This document shows positions 44,449-53,364 of a stretch of DNA of 64,000 bases, piece after piece; the first letter of the stretch is position 1; each line of letters begins with the position of its first letter. The position numbers and the translations under genes are program-made. This DNA comes from Cohnella kolymensis. GTDB lineage: Bacteria > Bacillota > Bacilli > Paenibacillales > Paenibacillaceae. Location: the NCBI RefSeq assembly GCF_000829465.1, contig NZ_JXAL01000026.1:186001-250000 (forward strand), given 5' to 3'. The notes beneath the pieces are model-generated. The model was given only the letters and a program-made list of their open reading frames with translations. It had not been told where the DNA came from and ran no database searches.

Positions 44449-45044
44449 TCCTTGTCCCTCCGAAAACGAATAATGCATCCCATCACCAAATCGACGAGAA
44501 AATGAGCCAAGACCGGTGCCCAAATTGTGCCGGTGTGAACCATGATCCAACCCAATGCATAGCTGATGGAGAATACAAGGCCCGTCGGAATCCAGTGACG
44601 CAAATATCGGATATGTATCGCTGCGAATATGATACTCGTCCAGTACGGCCCGATGGCAAACTGAACGGCTCCCCGAAATAAGATCTCCTCGCAAATGCTA
44701 ACGACCAAAGCGATCAACACAATATGCCACAGAGGCCGTGCCCGAAACAGTCTTTCATTAATGCCGCCGTCATCCGCGGCTTCCTCCGGCACCCATCGCG
44801 AGATCGCCAGATCCACCAAGATGACGAGCACCGCCAAGCCCGCTCCCCATAAAGCAAAATTACCGCCATCGTCAGGCAGAGCGAATAATGCAAACGGATT
44901 TCTGCCCTGCAAAAAAATCCATACTACGCCGATAACTAAAGTAAGAAACTGTGTCAGATACAAATTGGCCAGCAGCATCCGGTCGTTCAGATCATTCACA
45001 TTAACCTGGCGTATTTTCAGCTTGCGGATGTCGAATTTTCTCAT
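44445..45044 (-). CDS. CPBP-family intramembrane protease
   Basis: 199 residues, about six membrane segments. The ABI/CPBP signature is complete: EEILFRG (residues ~120-126), FAAIHIRY (residues ~139-146), and a late LAHFLVDLVMG. Such proteins are metal-dependent intramembrane proteases related to Rce1. The following 96-residue tail-anchored protein is translationally coupled. Confidence 0.88.
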   Translation of the reverse strand: MRKFDIRKLKIRQVNVNDLNDRMLLANLYLTQFLTLVIGVVWIFLQGRNPFALFALPDDGGNFALWGAGLAVLVILVDLAISRWVPEEAADDGGINERLFRARPLWHIVLIALVVSICEEILFRGAVQFAIGPYWTSIIFAAIHIRYLRHWIPTGLVFSISYALGWIMVHTGTIWAPVLAHFLVDLVMGCIIRFRRDKE

Positions 45045-45137
45045 GTGTCCTCTGTTTCTGTGAAATTTTGCATGTTCAACCCTGGAGATTTTTTCTATAC
45101 TAGGACTACCAATATCGACCGTCTAAAGGAGCACCCC

Positions 45138-46059
45138 ATGGAAAAGCGTACAAACCGGTCCAACCTCGTATTTTCCCTAACCTTTCTGCTAATGCTCATT
45201 ATCGCGATCGGGGCTTTTTTTTTACGGCGTGAAAGTCGGTTCGCAAAGAGTCGAAGCGCAGTATGCAGCCAAGGAACCGGCTGAGGCTGAACCCTCGCCC
45301 CCTGCCAACGCCTATCAACAGCAAGATCTTGTCGCCTTCTATCATACCGTATTTTTGCCTTATCGTGAATTTCAGAACGACTGGTTTGCCGCTCTGAACG
45401 ACTGGCTGGCGGACCCGGCGGCGGATCGCTCGGCTTCCATGAAGGAATTGTCCAAATCCGCGGAGCAAAAGTATACTGCCATCAAGCGCGTTCAGGTTCC
45501 GCAAATATCACCTCTTTTGAAGGATGCCCAAAACAGCTATTTGAAAAGTTTGAAGCTGTTCAAGGAAAGCTTCGACAAAGGGGCAGCGCAAGCTAATCAG
45601 GGTCCTGCCGCCATCACGATGGACAAGCTGAACGCCGATGCTTATTTCAAAGAAGCCCGCAGTCAGTCGCTCGCCGCGCAAAAGAATTATTACGACGCCA
45701 TGCTGAAATGGGCTGCCAGCGTGAATCTGGACATCGACGGGGAATTTAAAGCTGCGAATGATTTGGAAGTTACAAAGTGGAAAAGCCTGCCCCTCATTAT
45801 TAAACTCAAAGTAACGGCCGATTATTTAGCTGACCACACGCTGCACACTCCCTATCTGCCGCATGATCTTACTGCCCGGGTCGACCAGTTCATCAGCTCC
45901 GGCCAGTCGGCTAAGAAGAAGCTCAAAACCTTCGACGCAATCGCAGAGCTCATGACCAGCACGGAAGCGGTGCGAAACGGCGATTTTCTGGAAATGAAGG
46001 CGCGATTCTATGGCGATCAGCAATTGCCCCAGCTGCCGTTTTTCTTTCCGGATAAATAA
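45138..46059 (+). pseudogene. Anchored extracytoplasmic protein, frame broken at T9
   Basis: An ATG at 45138 (AAAGGAG upstream) opens a frame with a membrane anchor (residues ~11-28, NLVFSLTFLLMLIIAIGAFF). It breaks in a run of nine T (45215-45223). With eight T the protein goes on as FFYGVKVGSQRVEAQYAAKEPAEAE and runs to 46059, about 306 residues. The mature part is helical with repeated Lys/Ala-rich segments. I do not recognise the family. The start at 45229 inside the second frame would make a protein without an anchor. Confidence 0.72.
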
Positions 46060-46096
46060 TATACGCATAATGACGGCTTTTGTCTCATTTTAACCA

Positions 46097-46126
46097 TTGC
46101 ATTCCGGCACCCACTTGCTTTAAAAT
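46097..46126 (+). promoter_or_regulatory. Candidate serA promoter
   Basis: TTGCAT (46097-46102) and TAAAAT (46121-46126) with an 18-nt spacer. The -10 is good and the -35 weak. Transcription from about 46133 gives a 136-nt leader. Confidence 0.4.
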
Positions 46127-46154
46127 AATAAAGTCTATTGGAACCAGAATCATG

Positions 46155-46245
46155 CCTTGTGGGAATACAAGTGACCTTGCGGAGTCACCCTTGGCGCACC
46201 GATCGTCCGCGTATTGCGGAGCCGGGCGGCGTCCGAGGGTGTTTT
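46155..46245 (+). promoter_or_regulatory. Structured serA leader, possible attenuator
   Basis: Three overlapping hairpins are visible: CTTGT/ACAAG near 46156-46171, GTGAC (46171-46175)/GTCAC (46184-46188), and a long stem CACCCTTGG (46186-46194)/CCGAGGGTG (46233-46241) followed by TTTTC. The second and third share bases 46186-46188, so they compete. There is no T-box consensus and no known riboswitch core that I recognise. It ends 24 nt before the serA ATG. Confidence 0.5.
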
Positions 46246-46268
46246 CTATATTCAGAAGGAGGGTTTGC

Positions 46269-47861
46269 ATGTTTAAAGTACTTGTATCGGACCCGATCAG
46301 CGATCTGGGAATATCGCTGCTTGCAGAAGCGTCCGACATCGCGATTGATAAAAAAACCGGCTTAAGCGAGGACGAGCTTGCAGACATTATCGGTGAATAT
46401 GACGCACTTCTTGTCCGCAGTCAGACCAGAGTCACAGATCGCATTATGACTGCAGGCAAGCAGTTGAAAGTAATCGGCCGCGCGGGGGTCGGCGTCGACA
46501 ATATCGACTTGGATTCCGCAACCAAACGAGGCATTATCGTCATCAATGCGCCGGACGGAAACACGATTACGACATGCGAACATACCTTTGCGATGATGAT
46601 GGCGCTCGCCCGCCATATCCCGCAAGCCTATATGAAGACGGTCGGCGGCGTGTGGGACCGCAAATCCTTCGTCGGCGTCGAGCTTCGCAACAAAGTGCTC
46701 GGCGTGCTCGGCATGGGCCGTATCGGCAGCGAAGTCGCGGCGCGCGCAAAAGCGTTCGGCATGACGGTGTACGGCTATGACCCATTCCTGACCGAAGAGC
46801 GTGCCGAGAAGCTTGGAGTTCGTCTCGCATCAGTGGATGACATCATCCGGGACGCCGACTTCATTACCGTCCATACCCCTCTTACACCTGAGACTCGCCA
46901 CATGATCGGCAGAGAGCAATTTTCCCGTATAAAACAAGGCGTTCGGATCGTCAACTGCGCCCGCGGCGGCATCATTGACGAAGAAGCCCTCGTTGAAGCC
47001 ATCGACTCAGGCAGAGTCGCAGGCGCGGCGTTCGACGTATTCGAGGAAGAGCCGCCTGCGGCAGACCATCCTTTCCTCACTCATCCGAAAATTATCGTCA
47101 CGCCTCATCTCGGCGCGTCCACTGTAGAAGCGCAGGAGAACGTGGCAATAGACGTCTCGGAGCAGCTGCTGCACATCCTTCGCGGCGAGGCGTTCAAAAA
47201 CGCCGTCAATATGCCTCCGGTGGCTGCTGACGTGCTATCCAAGCTGGAGCCGTACTTCGCGCTCGGCAAAACACTGGGCAGCTTCGCCGCTCAAATCGCG
47301 GAAGGGCCTGTTAAGGAAATCGCCGTTACCTATTCCGGGGATTTGGCCAACGTTGACACGCAGCCGCTCACCCGTTACGTCGTTGAAGGCGTGCTGTCCC
47401 ACCATCTCGGGTCGGATCACGTGAATGTCGTAAACGCGATGCATCTGGCCAAAAGCCGAGAGGTAAAAATAGTTGAAACGAAGACGCAATCGACGAAAGG
47501 CTTCACCAACCACGTGAGCATTACATTGCGCACGGACAAGGAAGAACGCTATGCGGCAGGAACTTTGTTGAACGGCTTCGGTCCGCGCATTACACAAGTG
47601 GATAAATTCCCGGTCGATGTTGAGCCGCATGGTCATCTCCTCCTCATCTCCCATCATGACAAACCGGGTATCATCGGCCGTATCGGTACGCTGCTCGGCA
47701 ATAATGACGTCAACATTGCGACGATGCAGGTCGGCCGTAAAGTGGTCGGCGGCGCGGCCATCATGGTTCTCGGAGTCGACAAGGGCGTGCCGAAAGATCT
47801 GCTCCGCGACATCATTGCGCTGCCGGATCTCAACAACGCCAAAGTCATTCATTTGAATTAA
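46269..47861 (+). CDS. serA: D-3-phosphoglycerate dehydrogenase
   Basis: First step of serine biosynthesis. 530 residues from ATG 46269, which has AAGGAGGG upstream; a longer in-frame ORF to 46080 is not supported. NAD-binding GMGRIGSEVA (residues ~147-157), CARGGIIDEEAL, HLGAST with the catalytic His, an intervening allosteric ASB domain (residues ~320-450), and a C-terminal ACT domain (HHDKPGIIGRIGTLLG) that would bind serine. No frame problem. Confidence 0.97.
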   Translation: MFKVLVSDPISDLGISLLAEASDIAIDKKTGLSEDELADIIGEYDALLVRSQTRVTDRIMTAGKQLKVIGRAGVGVDNIDLDSATKRGIIVINAPDGNTITTCEHTFAMMMALARHIPQAYMKTVGGVWDRKSFVGVELRNKVLGVLGMGRIGSEVAARAKAFGMTVYGYDPFLTEERAEKLGVRLASVDDIIRDADFITVHTPLTPETRHMIGREQFSRIKQGVRIVNCARGGIIDEEALVEAIDSGRVAGAAFDVFEEEPPAADHPFLTHPKIIVTPHLGASTVEAQENVAIDVSEQLLHILRGEAFKNAVNMPPVAADVLSKLEPYFALGKTLGSFAAQIAEGPVKEIAVTYSGDLANVDTQPLTRYVVEGVLSHHLGSDHVNVVNAMHLAKSREVKIVETKTQSTKGFTNHVSITLRTDKEERYAAGTLLNGFGPRITQVDKFPVDVEPHGHLLLISHHDKPGIIGRIGTLLGNNDVNIATMQVGRKVVGGAAIMVLGVDKGVPKDLLRDIIALPDLNNAKVIHLN

Positions 47862-47908
47862 AAAAAGGATGGCCTTCAGCGTCTTCGTCTGGAGGCCATC
47901 CTTTTTTT
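47860..47908. terminator. Bidirectional terminator after serA
   Basis: GGATGGCCT (47867-47875) and AGGCCATCC (47893-47901) pair perfectly. T7 follows on the plus strand and A6 precedes it, so it could also end minus-strand transcripts. Confidence 0.9.
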
Positions 47909-47913
47909 GTGAG

Positions 47914-48170
47914 CTGTAAGCCGATATTCTCGGCTTATAGCTTATTTGCTTGCGGGATTTCTCCTGCAAGCCGATATTTTCGGTTTGCAGCGCGCTTTGA
48001 TCGCGGGATGTCTCCTTCAAGACGAGATTCTCTGCTTACAACTTACTTTGCTCGCATAATTATCGTTGTAAGGCCGGTCACCGGCCTTACATGCCTGCTC
48101 GCGTGCCAACTTCCCACCTGTAAGGCCGATCACCCACCTTACACAGCCGCGCGCGTCCCAACTAAGCGCG
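47914..48170. repeat. Tandem array of five ~51-bp hairpin units
   Basis: Units begin at 47914, 47964, 48015, 48066 and 48118, spaced 50, 51, 51 and 52 bp. Each starts with a CTGTAAG-like heptamer followed by a stem-loop (CTGTAAGCCGA/TCGGCTTATAG in unit 1; GTAAGGCCGG/CCGGCCTTAC in unit 4), then a GC-rich spacer. Stem changes in one arm are often matched in the other, which suggests the hairpin is selected or was duplicated as such. The last unit reaches into the 3' end of resE. No gene is seen in this stretch; the plus-strand ORF here is not convincing. Confidence 0.7.
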
Positions 48171-49613
48171 GCTTTTACTAATCCGTCGGCGATTCGCAGC
48201 GACCGGGAGTGTAATGGTAAATGTCGTGCCTTTACCCGGTGTGCTCCGGGCCTCGATCTGACCGCCGTGAGCGACGATCAAATTCTTGGCGATAGCCAAG
48301 CCGAGACCCGTGCCGCCCGTGATGTCGCGTTTGCGCGCTTTATCCGCTTTGTAGAATCGTTCGAATATATATGGCAAATCTTCCGCGGGAATGCCTTGTC
48401 CTTCATCCCTCACCGAAAGTTCCAGCAGACCGTTCTTGGTGCCTTCCAGCCTTCTCGCACCCAGCTCGATTCCCGCGCCGGACGCCGTATGACGCAAGGC
48501 GTTGTCCATCAGATTGGTCAATACCTGTTCCAAGCGGTCGGCATCTGCAGCTTCGAGCACGAGAGCCGGATCCTCTTCCGTCCTGGTAAGGACGATGCCT
48601 CGTTCCTTGGCCAACGCCGCGAACTTCCGGTAAACCCGGCCCATTAACGCGTTTACGTCAACCGTCTGGAACGTCATGTCGAGATGGCCGGCTTCCATCC
48701 GGGCCAGGTCGAGTAAATCCTTCACCAGCCGGCCCATTCGCAGCGATTCGTCGTGTATGACCTGCACCAGCTCATGCCGTTCCTCGGGAGTCGCGGCAAT
48801 GTCGTCCAGAAGCGCCTCGCTGTAACCTTGAACCATCGACAAAGGTGTGCGGATCTCGTGCGAGACGTTCGCTACGAAATCCTTGCGCATTTTATCGACC
48901 CGGAACTCCTCGGTGACATCCCGCAGCACAGCAACAGCTCCGCGCACGGAATCGGTTGATGCCAGCGGCGTCATGACCACCGACCAAACCCCGCTTTTCA
49001 CGTGAATCTTCGCCGTTAACTCTTTGCCGCTCATAATCACGTTGCGGAATGTTTCACGGAGAGGACCAGGCACCTGGCCGTCCTTCGGGCTGACGTCTTC
49101 GTCCGTCCAATCGACGGTATTCCAATCATCCAGTAAATATTGCCCCTGAGGATTGGCGAGAAACACGGCCCCCTCCGCATCAAACGAGACAACGGCATCC
49201 GTCATGCTTCGAAGAACGCTGCTTGAGTGGTCCCGCTCATGCTGCAGCGCGCGAATCAGCGTATTCAGCTCCGAGGCCATCTGGTTAAACGTATTGGCCA
49301 GCTCGCCGATTTCATCCGATGAACGGATGGTTACCCGAGTAGAATATTCGCCCTGCGCAACGCGATCCGCAGCTTCTCTCATTTCGCGCAAGGGCTGTGT
49401 GATCTTCGTGAACAGGAAGAATGCAAATACTGTAGTCAGTAAAAAGCCGATAGCCCCCGTGTATATAAACAGATGCTTTACTCTCACGGGGTCCGCGAAC
49501 GTAACTCCATCGATATATTGAAGCAGGAAAATGCCCAGCGTCGAGATCACGACCGCAACCAGCACAATGATTGTCAGCCACAGCTTGCCGACGACCGTTC
49601 TCCATATCGCCAT
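48162..49613 (-). CDS. resE: Sensor histidine kinase ResE
   Basis: Partner of ResD in control of aerobic and anaerobic respiration. 483 residues: two membrane segments (residues ~10-33 and ~47-67) with only about 13 residues between them, then HAMP, PAS (residues ~115-225), HisKA with FVANVSHEIRTPLS (His ~250) and an ATPase domain with NLMDNALRHT and GTGLGLAI. B. subtilis ResE is about 590 residues with a large extracytoplasmic domain, which is missing here. A signal through the PAS or membrane part is therefore likely. Confidence 0.93.
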   Translation of the reverse strand: MAIWRTVVGKLWLTIIVLVAVVISTLGIFLLQYIDGVTFADPVRVKHLFIYTGAIGFLLTTVFAFFLFTKITQPLREMREAADRVAQGEYSTRVTIRSSDEIGELANTFNQMASELNTLIRALQHERDHSSSVLRSMTDAVVSFDAEGAVFLANPQGQYLLDDWNTVDWTDEDVSPKDGQVPGPLRETFRNVIMSGKELTAKIHVKSGVWSVVMTPLASTDSVRGAVAVLRDVTEEFRVDKMRKDFVANVSHEIRTPLSMVQGYSEALLDDIAATPEERHELVQVIHDESLRMGRLVKDLLDLARMEAGHLDMTFQTVDVNALMGRVYRKFAALAKERGIVLTRTEEDPALVLEAADADRLEQVLTNLMDNALRHTASGAGIELGARRLEGTKNGLLELSVRDEGQGIPAEDLPYIFERFYKADKARKRDITGGTGLGLAIAKNLIVAHGGQIEARSTPGKGTTFTITLPVAANRRRISKSRA

Positions 49614-49616
49614 CGT

Positions 49617-50330
49617 TTATTTTGCCGCCTCCAGTTTGTACCCCACTCCCCAGACAGTTGTGATCATAGAAGCCGCTTCCGCGGAAACACGGTTCAGCTT
49701 CTCGCGAAGCCTTTTCACATGGGTGTCAACCGTCCTCAGATCGCCGAAAAAGTCATAATTCCAGACGTCTTTCAGCAGCTCCTCCCGGGAAAACACCTTG
49801 TCGGGTGAGCTCGCCAAGTAATGCAGCAGCTCGTACTCTTTCGGGGTCAAGTTGACCTCTTGTCCGCTGGCCGTCACGCGATGGGCATCATGTTCGATGA
49901 CCAGGAATGGGAATACGATATTGTTGCTTGTGTTCAAATCCTTGGATAAAAACGCTGTAGCCGAAGCCCGGCGCAAAATCGCTTTGATGCGAAAAATAAC
50001 CTCGCGCGGACTGAAAGGCTTGACGACATAATCGTCCGCTCCGACTTCAAAGCCTTGCACGCGGTTCACTTCTTCACCTTTGGCCGTCAGCATTAACACC
50101 GGTGTCGCTTTCTGCTGCCGGAGTCTTGTACATACCTCGACGCCGTCCATCCCCGGAAGCATGAGATCGAGCACAATCAGATCGAAATCTTCCTGCTGCG
50201 CTTTGCGGAGCGCGGTTTCCCCGTCCTCCGCTTCATCTATTTCGTAACCCTCTTTCTCAAGGTACATGCGAAGGAGACGACGGATACGCTCCTCATCGTC
50301 CACTACCAAAATCCGGTTGCCCATACTCAT
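49617..50330 (-). CDS. resD: Response regulator ResD
   Basis: OmpR-family transcription factor, 237 residues. Receiver domain with DLIVLDLMLPGMDG (phospho-Asp ~54), MLTAKGEE and KPF; winged-helix C-terminal domain with FGDLRTVDTHVKRLREKL and VWGVGYKLE. It lies three bases from resE and activates respiratory genes, in B. subtilis including resABC itself. Confidence 0.95.
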   Translation of the reverse strand: MSMGNRILVVDDEERIRRLLRMYLEKEGYEIDEAEDGETALRKAQQEDFDLIVLDLMLPGMDGVEVCTRLRQQKATPVLMLTAKGEEVNRVQGFEVGADDYVVKPFSPREVIFRIKAILRRASATAFLSKDLNTSNNIVFPFLVIEHDAHRVTASGQEVNLTPKEYELLHYLASSPDKVFSREELLKDVWNYDFFGDLRTVDTHVKRLREKLNRVSAEAASMITTVWGVGYKLEAAK

Positions 50331-50373
50331 CTAACAGCACCTCTTCCGTTTCGCCAAATAAGGCAATCGTCCG

Positions 50374-51636
50374 TCAAACCCCGGCGTAGGAGTGCAGTCC
50401 GGCAATGACGAGATTGACTCCAATCAAGGTGAACATTACGACCAAAAATCCGATAACCGCCAGCCATGCCGAACGTGTTCCCTGCCACCCTCGTGAGAGC
50501 CGAAGATGAAGATACACGCTGTAAAATAAAAAGGTAACGAGGGCCCACACTTCTTTCGGATCCCATCCCCAGAAACGGGACCAGGCGATTTCGGCCCAAA
50601 TCATCGCGAAAATCAAAGCGCCGAGCGTAAAAATCGGGAAGCCGATGGCAATCGCGCGGTAGCTGATTTCTTCCAGATCGTCGGGATCGATATCCGTCAG
50701 ATGCGGATGGATGACGGCAACGAGAGGTTTTCTCGCAATCAGCCGCATGAGTCCATAGAGGACAAGACCGGAAATAACCGACCAGATGACGGTATTCAGC
50801 TTGCGTCCCGCATTGACTCCATTCATCCATGAAGGTGCTTCAAACAGCGGTTGTTGTAACCCCATGAAAGGCTGCATGGAAATCACATCACTATTATAAG
50901 GTTTCACAATAGGAGGCAATCCATATTTCACTTCTTTTACGGAAGTTTGAGCTTGGCCCTGCTGGTCGATCAAGACCGATTCCTGACGGAATTCCGCATG
51001 ATAGCCTGCCCCGCGGAATATAAATACCGCAGCAAGAAATCCGATGATGATAATAATGATAACCAGACAGAACTCAGTCCAACGACGCGCACGAACGCCG
51101 GCCTTATCGGTTGTTGTCAAATCCACGACTCGAATCAATTGAATAAGTGCGGCGGCAAAGCCTACGGCGAAGAAAGCTTCGCCAAGCGCGGCGGTCGTGA
51201 CGTGAATTTTCAGCCAAACGTAATTGAGCGCAGGAATGAGAGGCTGAACCTGCGACGGGAATACGGAGGCATACGCGATAATAATGATGACCAGCGGCAA
51301 TGTAAACGCGCCTAGCAGCGTATTGCGGTAAATCAGATATACGACGATAAAAGCAAACATAATCGCCATAGCAAGAAATGTCATGAACTCGTACATATTG
51401 CTGGTCGGAATATGGCCGCCGCCAATCCATCGGGTGAAGAAGAACGTCAAATGTGCGGCCCATCCGAGTAAAGCCGTTATAAAGGCAATTCTTCCCCATC
51501 TTGCGGTATGGGCCGCAGGCTCCCTGTTGCTCCAACGCTTGCCTGCTACAGCGATTGCATAAGCGATGAATGATGCGCAGTATAATGCGAAAGCGGTTAT
51601 AAAAGCGTTGCTGCTGAAAATGAGCCAGTCGTTCAA
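50374..51636 (-). CDS. resC: Cytochrome c biogenesis protein ResC (CcsA)
   Basis: Heme-handling membrane protein of system II cytochrome c maturation. 420 residues, eight or so membrane segments, with the tryptophan-rich WAEIAWSRFWGWDPKEVWALV heme-binding region near residue 350. The TTG start at 51636 has AGGAGG at 8 nt and overlaps the resB stop (TTGA). An ATG five bases upstream is out of frame. Confidence 0.94.
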   Translation of the reverse strand: MNDWLIFSSNAFITAFALYCASFIAYAIAVAGKRWSNREPAAHTARWGRIAFITALLGWAAHLTFFFTRWIGGGHIPTSNMYEFMTFLAMAIMFAFIVVYLIYRNTLLGAFTLPLVIIIIAYASVFPSQVQPLIPALNYVWLKIHVTTAALGEAFFAVGFAAALIQLIRVVDLTTTDKAGVRARRWTEFCLVIIIIIIGFLAAVFIFRGAGYHAEFRQESVLIDQQGQAQTSVKEVKYGLPPIVKPYNSDVISMQPFMGLQQPLFEAPSWMNGVNAGRKLNTVIWSVISGLVLYGLMRLIARKPLVAVIHPHLTDIDPDDLEEISYRAIAIGFPIFTLGALIFAMIWAEIAWSRFWGWDPKEVWALVTFLFYSVYLHLRLSRGWQGTRSAWLAVIGFLVVMFTLIGVNLVIAGLHSYAGV

Positions 51637-53339
51637 CGTACATTCCTCCTGTTATCGAGCTCTTTAGGAGTTACCGTAATTCCGGTTTTCCCGAGCGTCG
51701 ACGCCACATCAGCCCTTAAGCCGTAGCTGTTCTTGTTCGTATGCGCGCCGAGGGAAAGCATCCCGTCGTCGATCCGCAGCCAAATTCGGCGATGCTGCCA
51801 GTAGAAGCCCATGATCAGCCCGATCATCGAAATGGCTGCTCCAACCCAGATATAAGGCATCGCTCGGTCAACCCTGACATTTAGAAACGTCGAAAATTCG
51901 GAGTATTTGACACCTTCCATTTTACCTTGTTGGAACATGTTCGCAACCTTGAACGTGAAACGGCCGGTATTGGCGCCGGCTTCCTTGAAGGCAGCATTCA
52001 ACGATTCCTGAAAATCTTTGCTTGAAGCATTCGGCAGTGGGAAATAGCTGTACACTTCTTCGCCGGTGATTCCCGGTCCCGACACTCTGAAAATGAAAGC
52101 AGGATTGTTCGGTTCCCGCGATTTGGTCATCGGCCGCTTCTGATCGTCAAAGCCGAAATCCGGATAGTAATCGCTCAGCCGAATCTTATACGGGCCGACA
52201 TCATAAGTCAGCTTGGGGTTGTCCATCATAAGGTCGAAAGAGCCGAATGATTTCCCGGTTGCCGTATCCATTAATGAAGGATGGACCGAAATTAACCGGA
52301 TATGCTGCCGGTAGCTGTTCTGATACAGTTTCAAGCCCTTATATTGCAGCGGACTATTGACATGGATGGCGTGCTGCTGGACTTGTCTCAGAACGGGTTC
52401 CTTGGTCGGATCGTCACAAACGTCGATACATTCGAACAGCTTCGCTTTCGTTTCGTAGAGCTTTACCACATTTGTTCCCTTCTGGTTATCCGCAAGCTCT
52501 TCGTCCTTATACAATTGCAAATTAAACTTGTCGCTTTGCACATAGTAGTTGGTGCCGGGAATAGGCTCTCTTTCCCCCTCGTACAGGGAAACATATTGAT
52601 CCATGTGCCATCCCGGTATGCCTCGGGCCAAAACGGCAAGAAGAAAAACGATAAGGCCGATATGATTAATATAGGGTCCCCAGCGGCTGAACCTGTTTTT
52701 CTCGGCAAGCAGTGCCGACCCCTCCTGCCATACCCTGTATCTCTTGCGCTTGAGCTGCTGTGCGGCTGCTGCGACCCACGCTTCAGGCTCTTGTTCAATC
52801 CGGCCCGTATAAACGACTTGCTGACGGGTGATGAATTGAAGATGCTTGCGAATTTGCTGCTTCGAGAGTGCGCGGTATAACGGCAGGACGCGATCCAAGC
52901 TGCAGATGACAAGCGAAGTGCCGATCATCACCAGCAGTCCGACAAACCACCACGACTCATAGGTTCTCGATAAGCCGAGCGCATGATAGATCAGTCCGGC
53001 AGTGCCGTATGTTTCTTCATAGTAATCGGCGAATTCTTCCGTCGTTTTCAGATTGATCAAAGTGCTCTCCTGTACGAATATCGTACCTAAGGATGCACCC
53101 ACTAAAGTGAGAAAAATAAGAATAATTGCGATTTTGACGGAGGAAAAAAAGCTCCAGATCCGGTCGATTATTGCCGGATCTTCTTTCTGTGATCGTCTTG
53201 CTACCCCGTCGTACCTCATTTCGAGCGGTGTATCGGCATCATTCTGAGAATCTTCAAACAGCGGTTTCCCGCAGGACTCGCACAAAACGGTGCCGACCGG
53301 GTTTTGATGCCCGCACTCGCATTTACTGTTTTCAATCAA
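51633..53339 (-). CDS. resB: Cytochrome c biogenesis protein ResB with N-terminal zinc ribbon
   Basis: Partner of ResC. I start it at a TTG (53339) because AGGAGG lies 8 nt before it; 568 residues. A short Cys motif (Cys7, Cys9, Cys20, Cys23, with CECGHQN and CESCG) precedes the usual ResB domain with four membrane segments. That zinc-ribbon-like head is not in the B. subtilis protein as I know it. The large domain between segments carries heme-chaperone sequences. Overlaps resC by four bases. Confidence 0.92.
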   Translation of the reverse strand: MIENSKCECGHQNPVGTVLCESCGKPLFEDSQNDADTPLEMRYDGVARRSQKEDPAIIDRIWSFFSSVKIAIILIFLTLVGASLGTIFVQESTLINLKTTEEFADYYEETYGTAGLIYHALGLSRTYESWWFVGLLVMIGTSLVICSLDRVLPLYRALSKQQIRKHLQFITRQQVVYTGRIEQEPEAWVAAAAQQLKRKRYRVWQEGSALLAEKNRFSRWGPYINHIGLIVFLLAVLARGIPGWHMDQYVSLYEGEREPIPGTNYYVQSDKFNLQLYKDEELADNQKGTNVVKLYETKAKLFECIDVCDDPTKEPVLRQVQQHAIHVNSPLQYKGLKLYQNSYRQHIRLISVHPSLMDTATGKSFGSFDLMMDNPKLTYDVGPYKIRLSDYYPDFGFDDQKRPMTKSREPNNPAFIFRVSGPGITGEEVYSYFPLPNASSKDFQESLNAAFKEAGANTGRFTFKVANMFQQGKMEGVKYSEFSTFLNVRVDRAMPYIWVGAAISMIGLIMGFYWQHRRIWLRIDDGMLSLGAHTNKNSYGLRADVASTLGKTGITVTPKELDNRRNVR

Positions 53340-53364
53340 AAGCACGAGCCTCCTTGACGACACG

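Noticed and set aside
46080..46268. N-terminal extension of SerA
   Set aside because: The SerA family starts at the ATG at 46269, which has a strong ribosome site; the upstream part is the structured leader.
46186..46268. T-box riboswitch before serA
   Set aside because: AGGGTG occurs in the terminator-like stem, but the rest of the T-box consensus (GGNACCGCG) and a specifier stem are missing.
47914..48170. CRISPR array
   Set aside because: Units are divergent and palindromic throughout, without identical repeats separated by unique spacers, and no cas genes are near.
47909..48181. 90-residue plus-strand ORF after serA
   Set aside because: It is read through the tandem hairpin units and the resE 3' end, has no ribosome site, and its protein only reflects the repeats.
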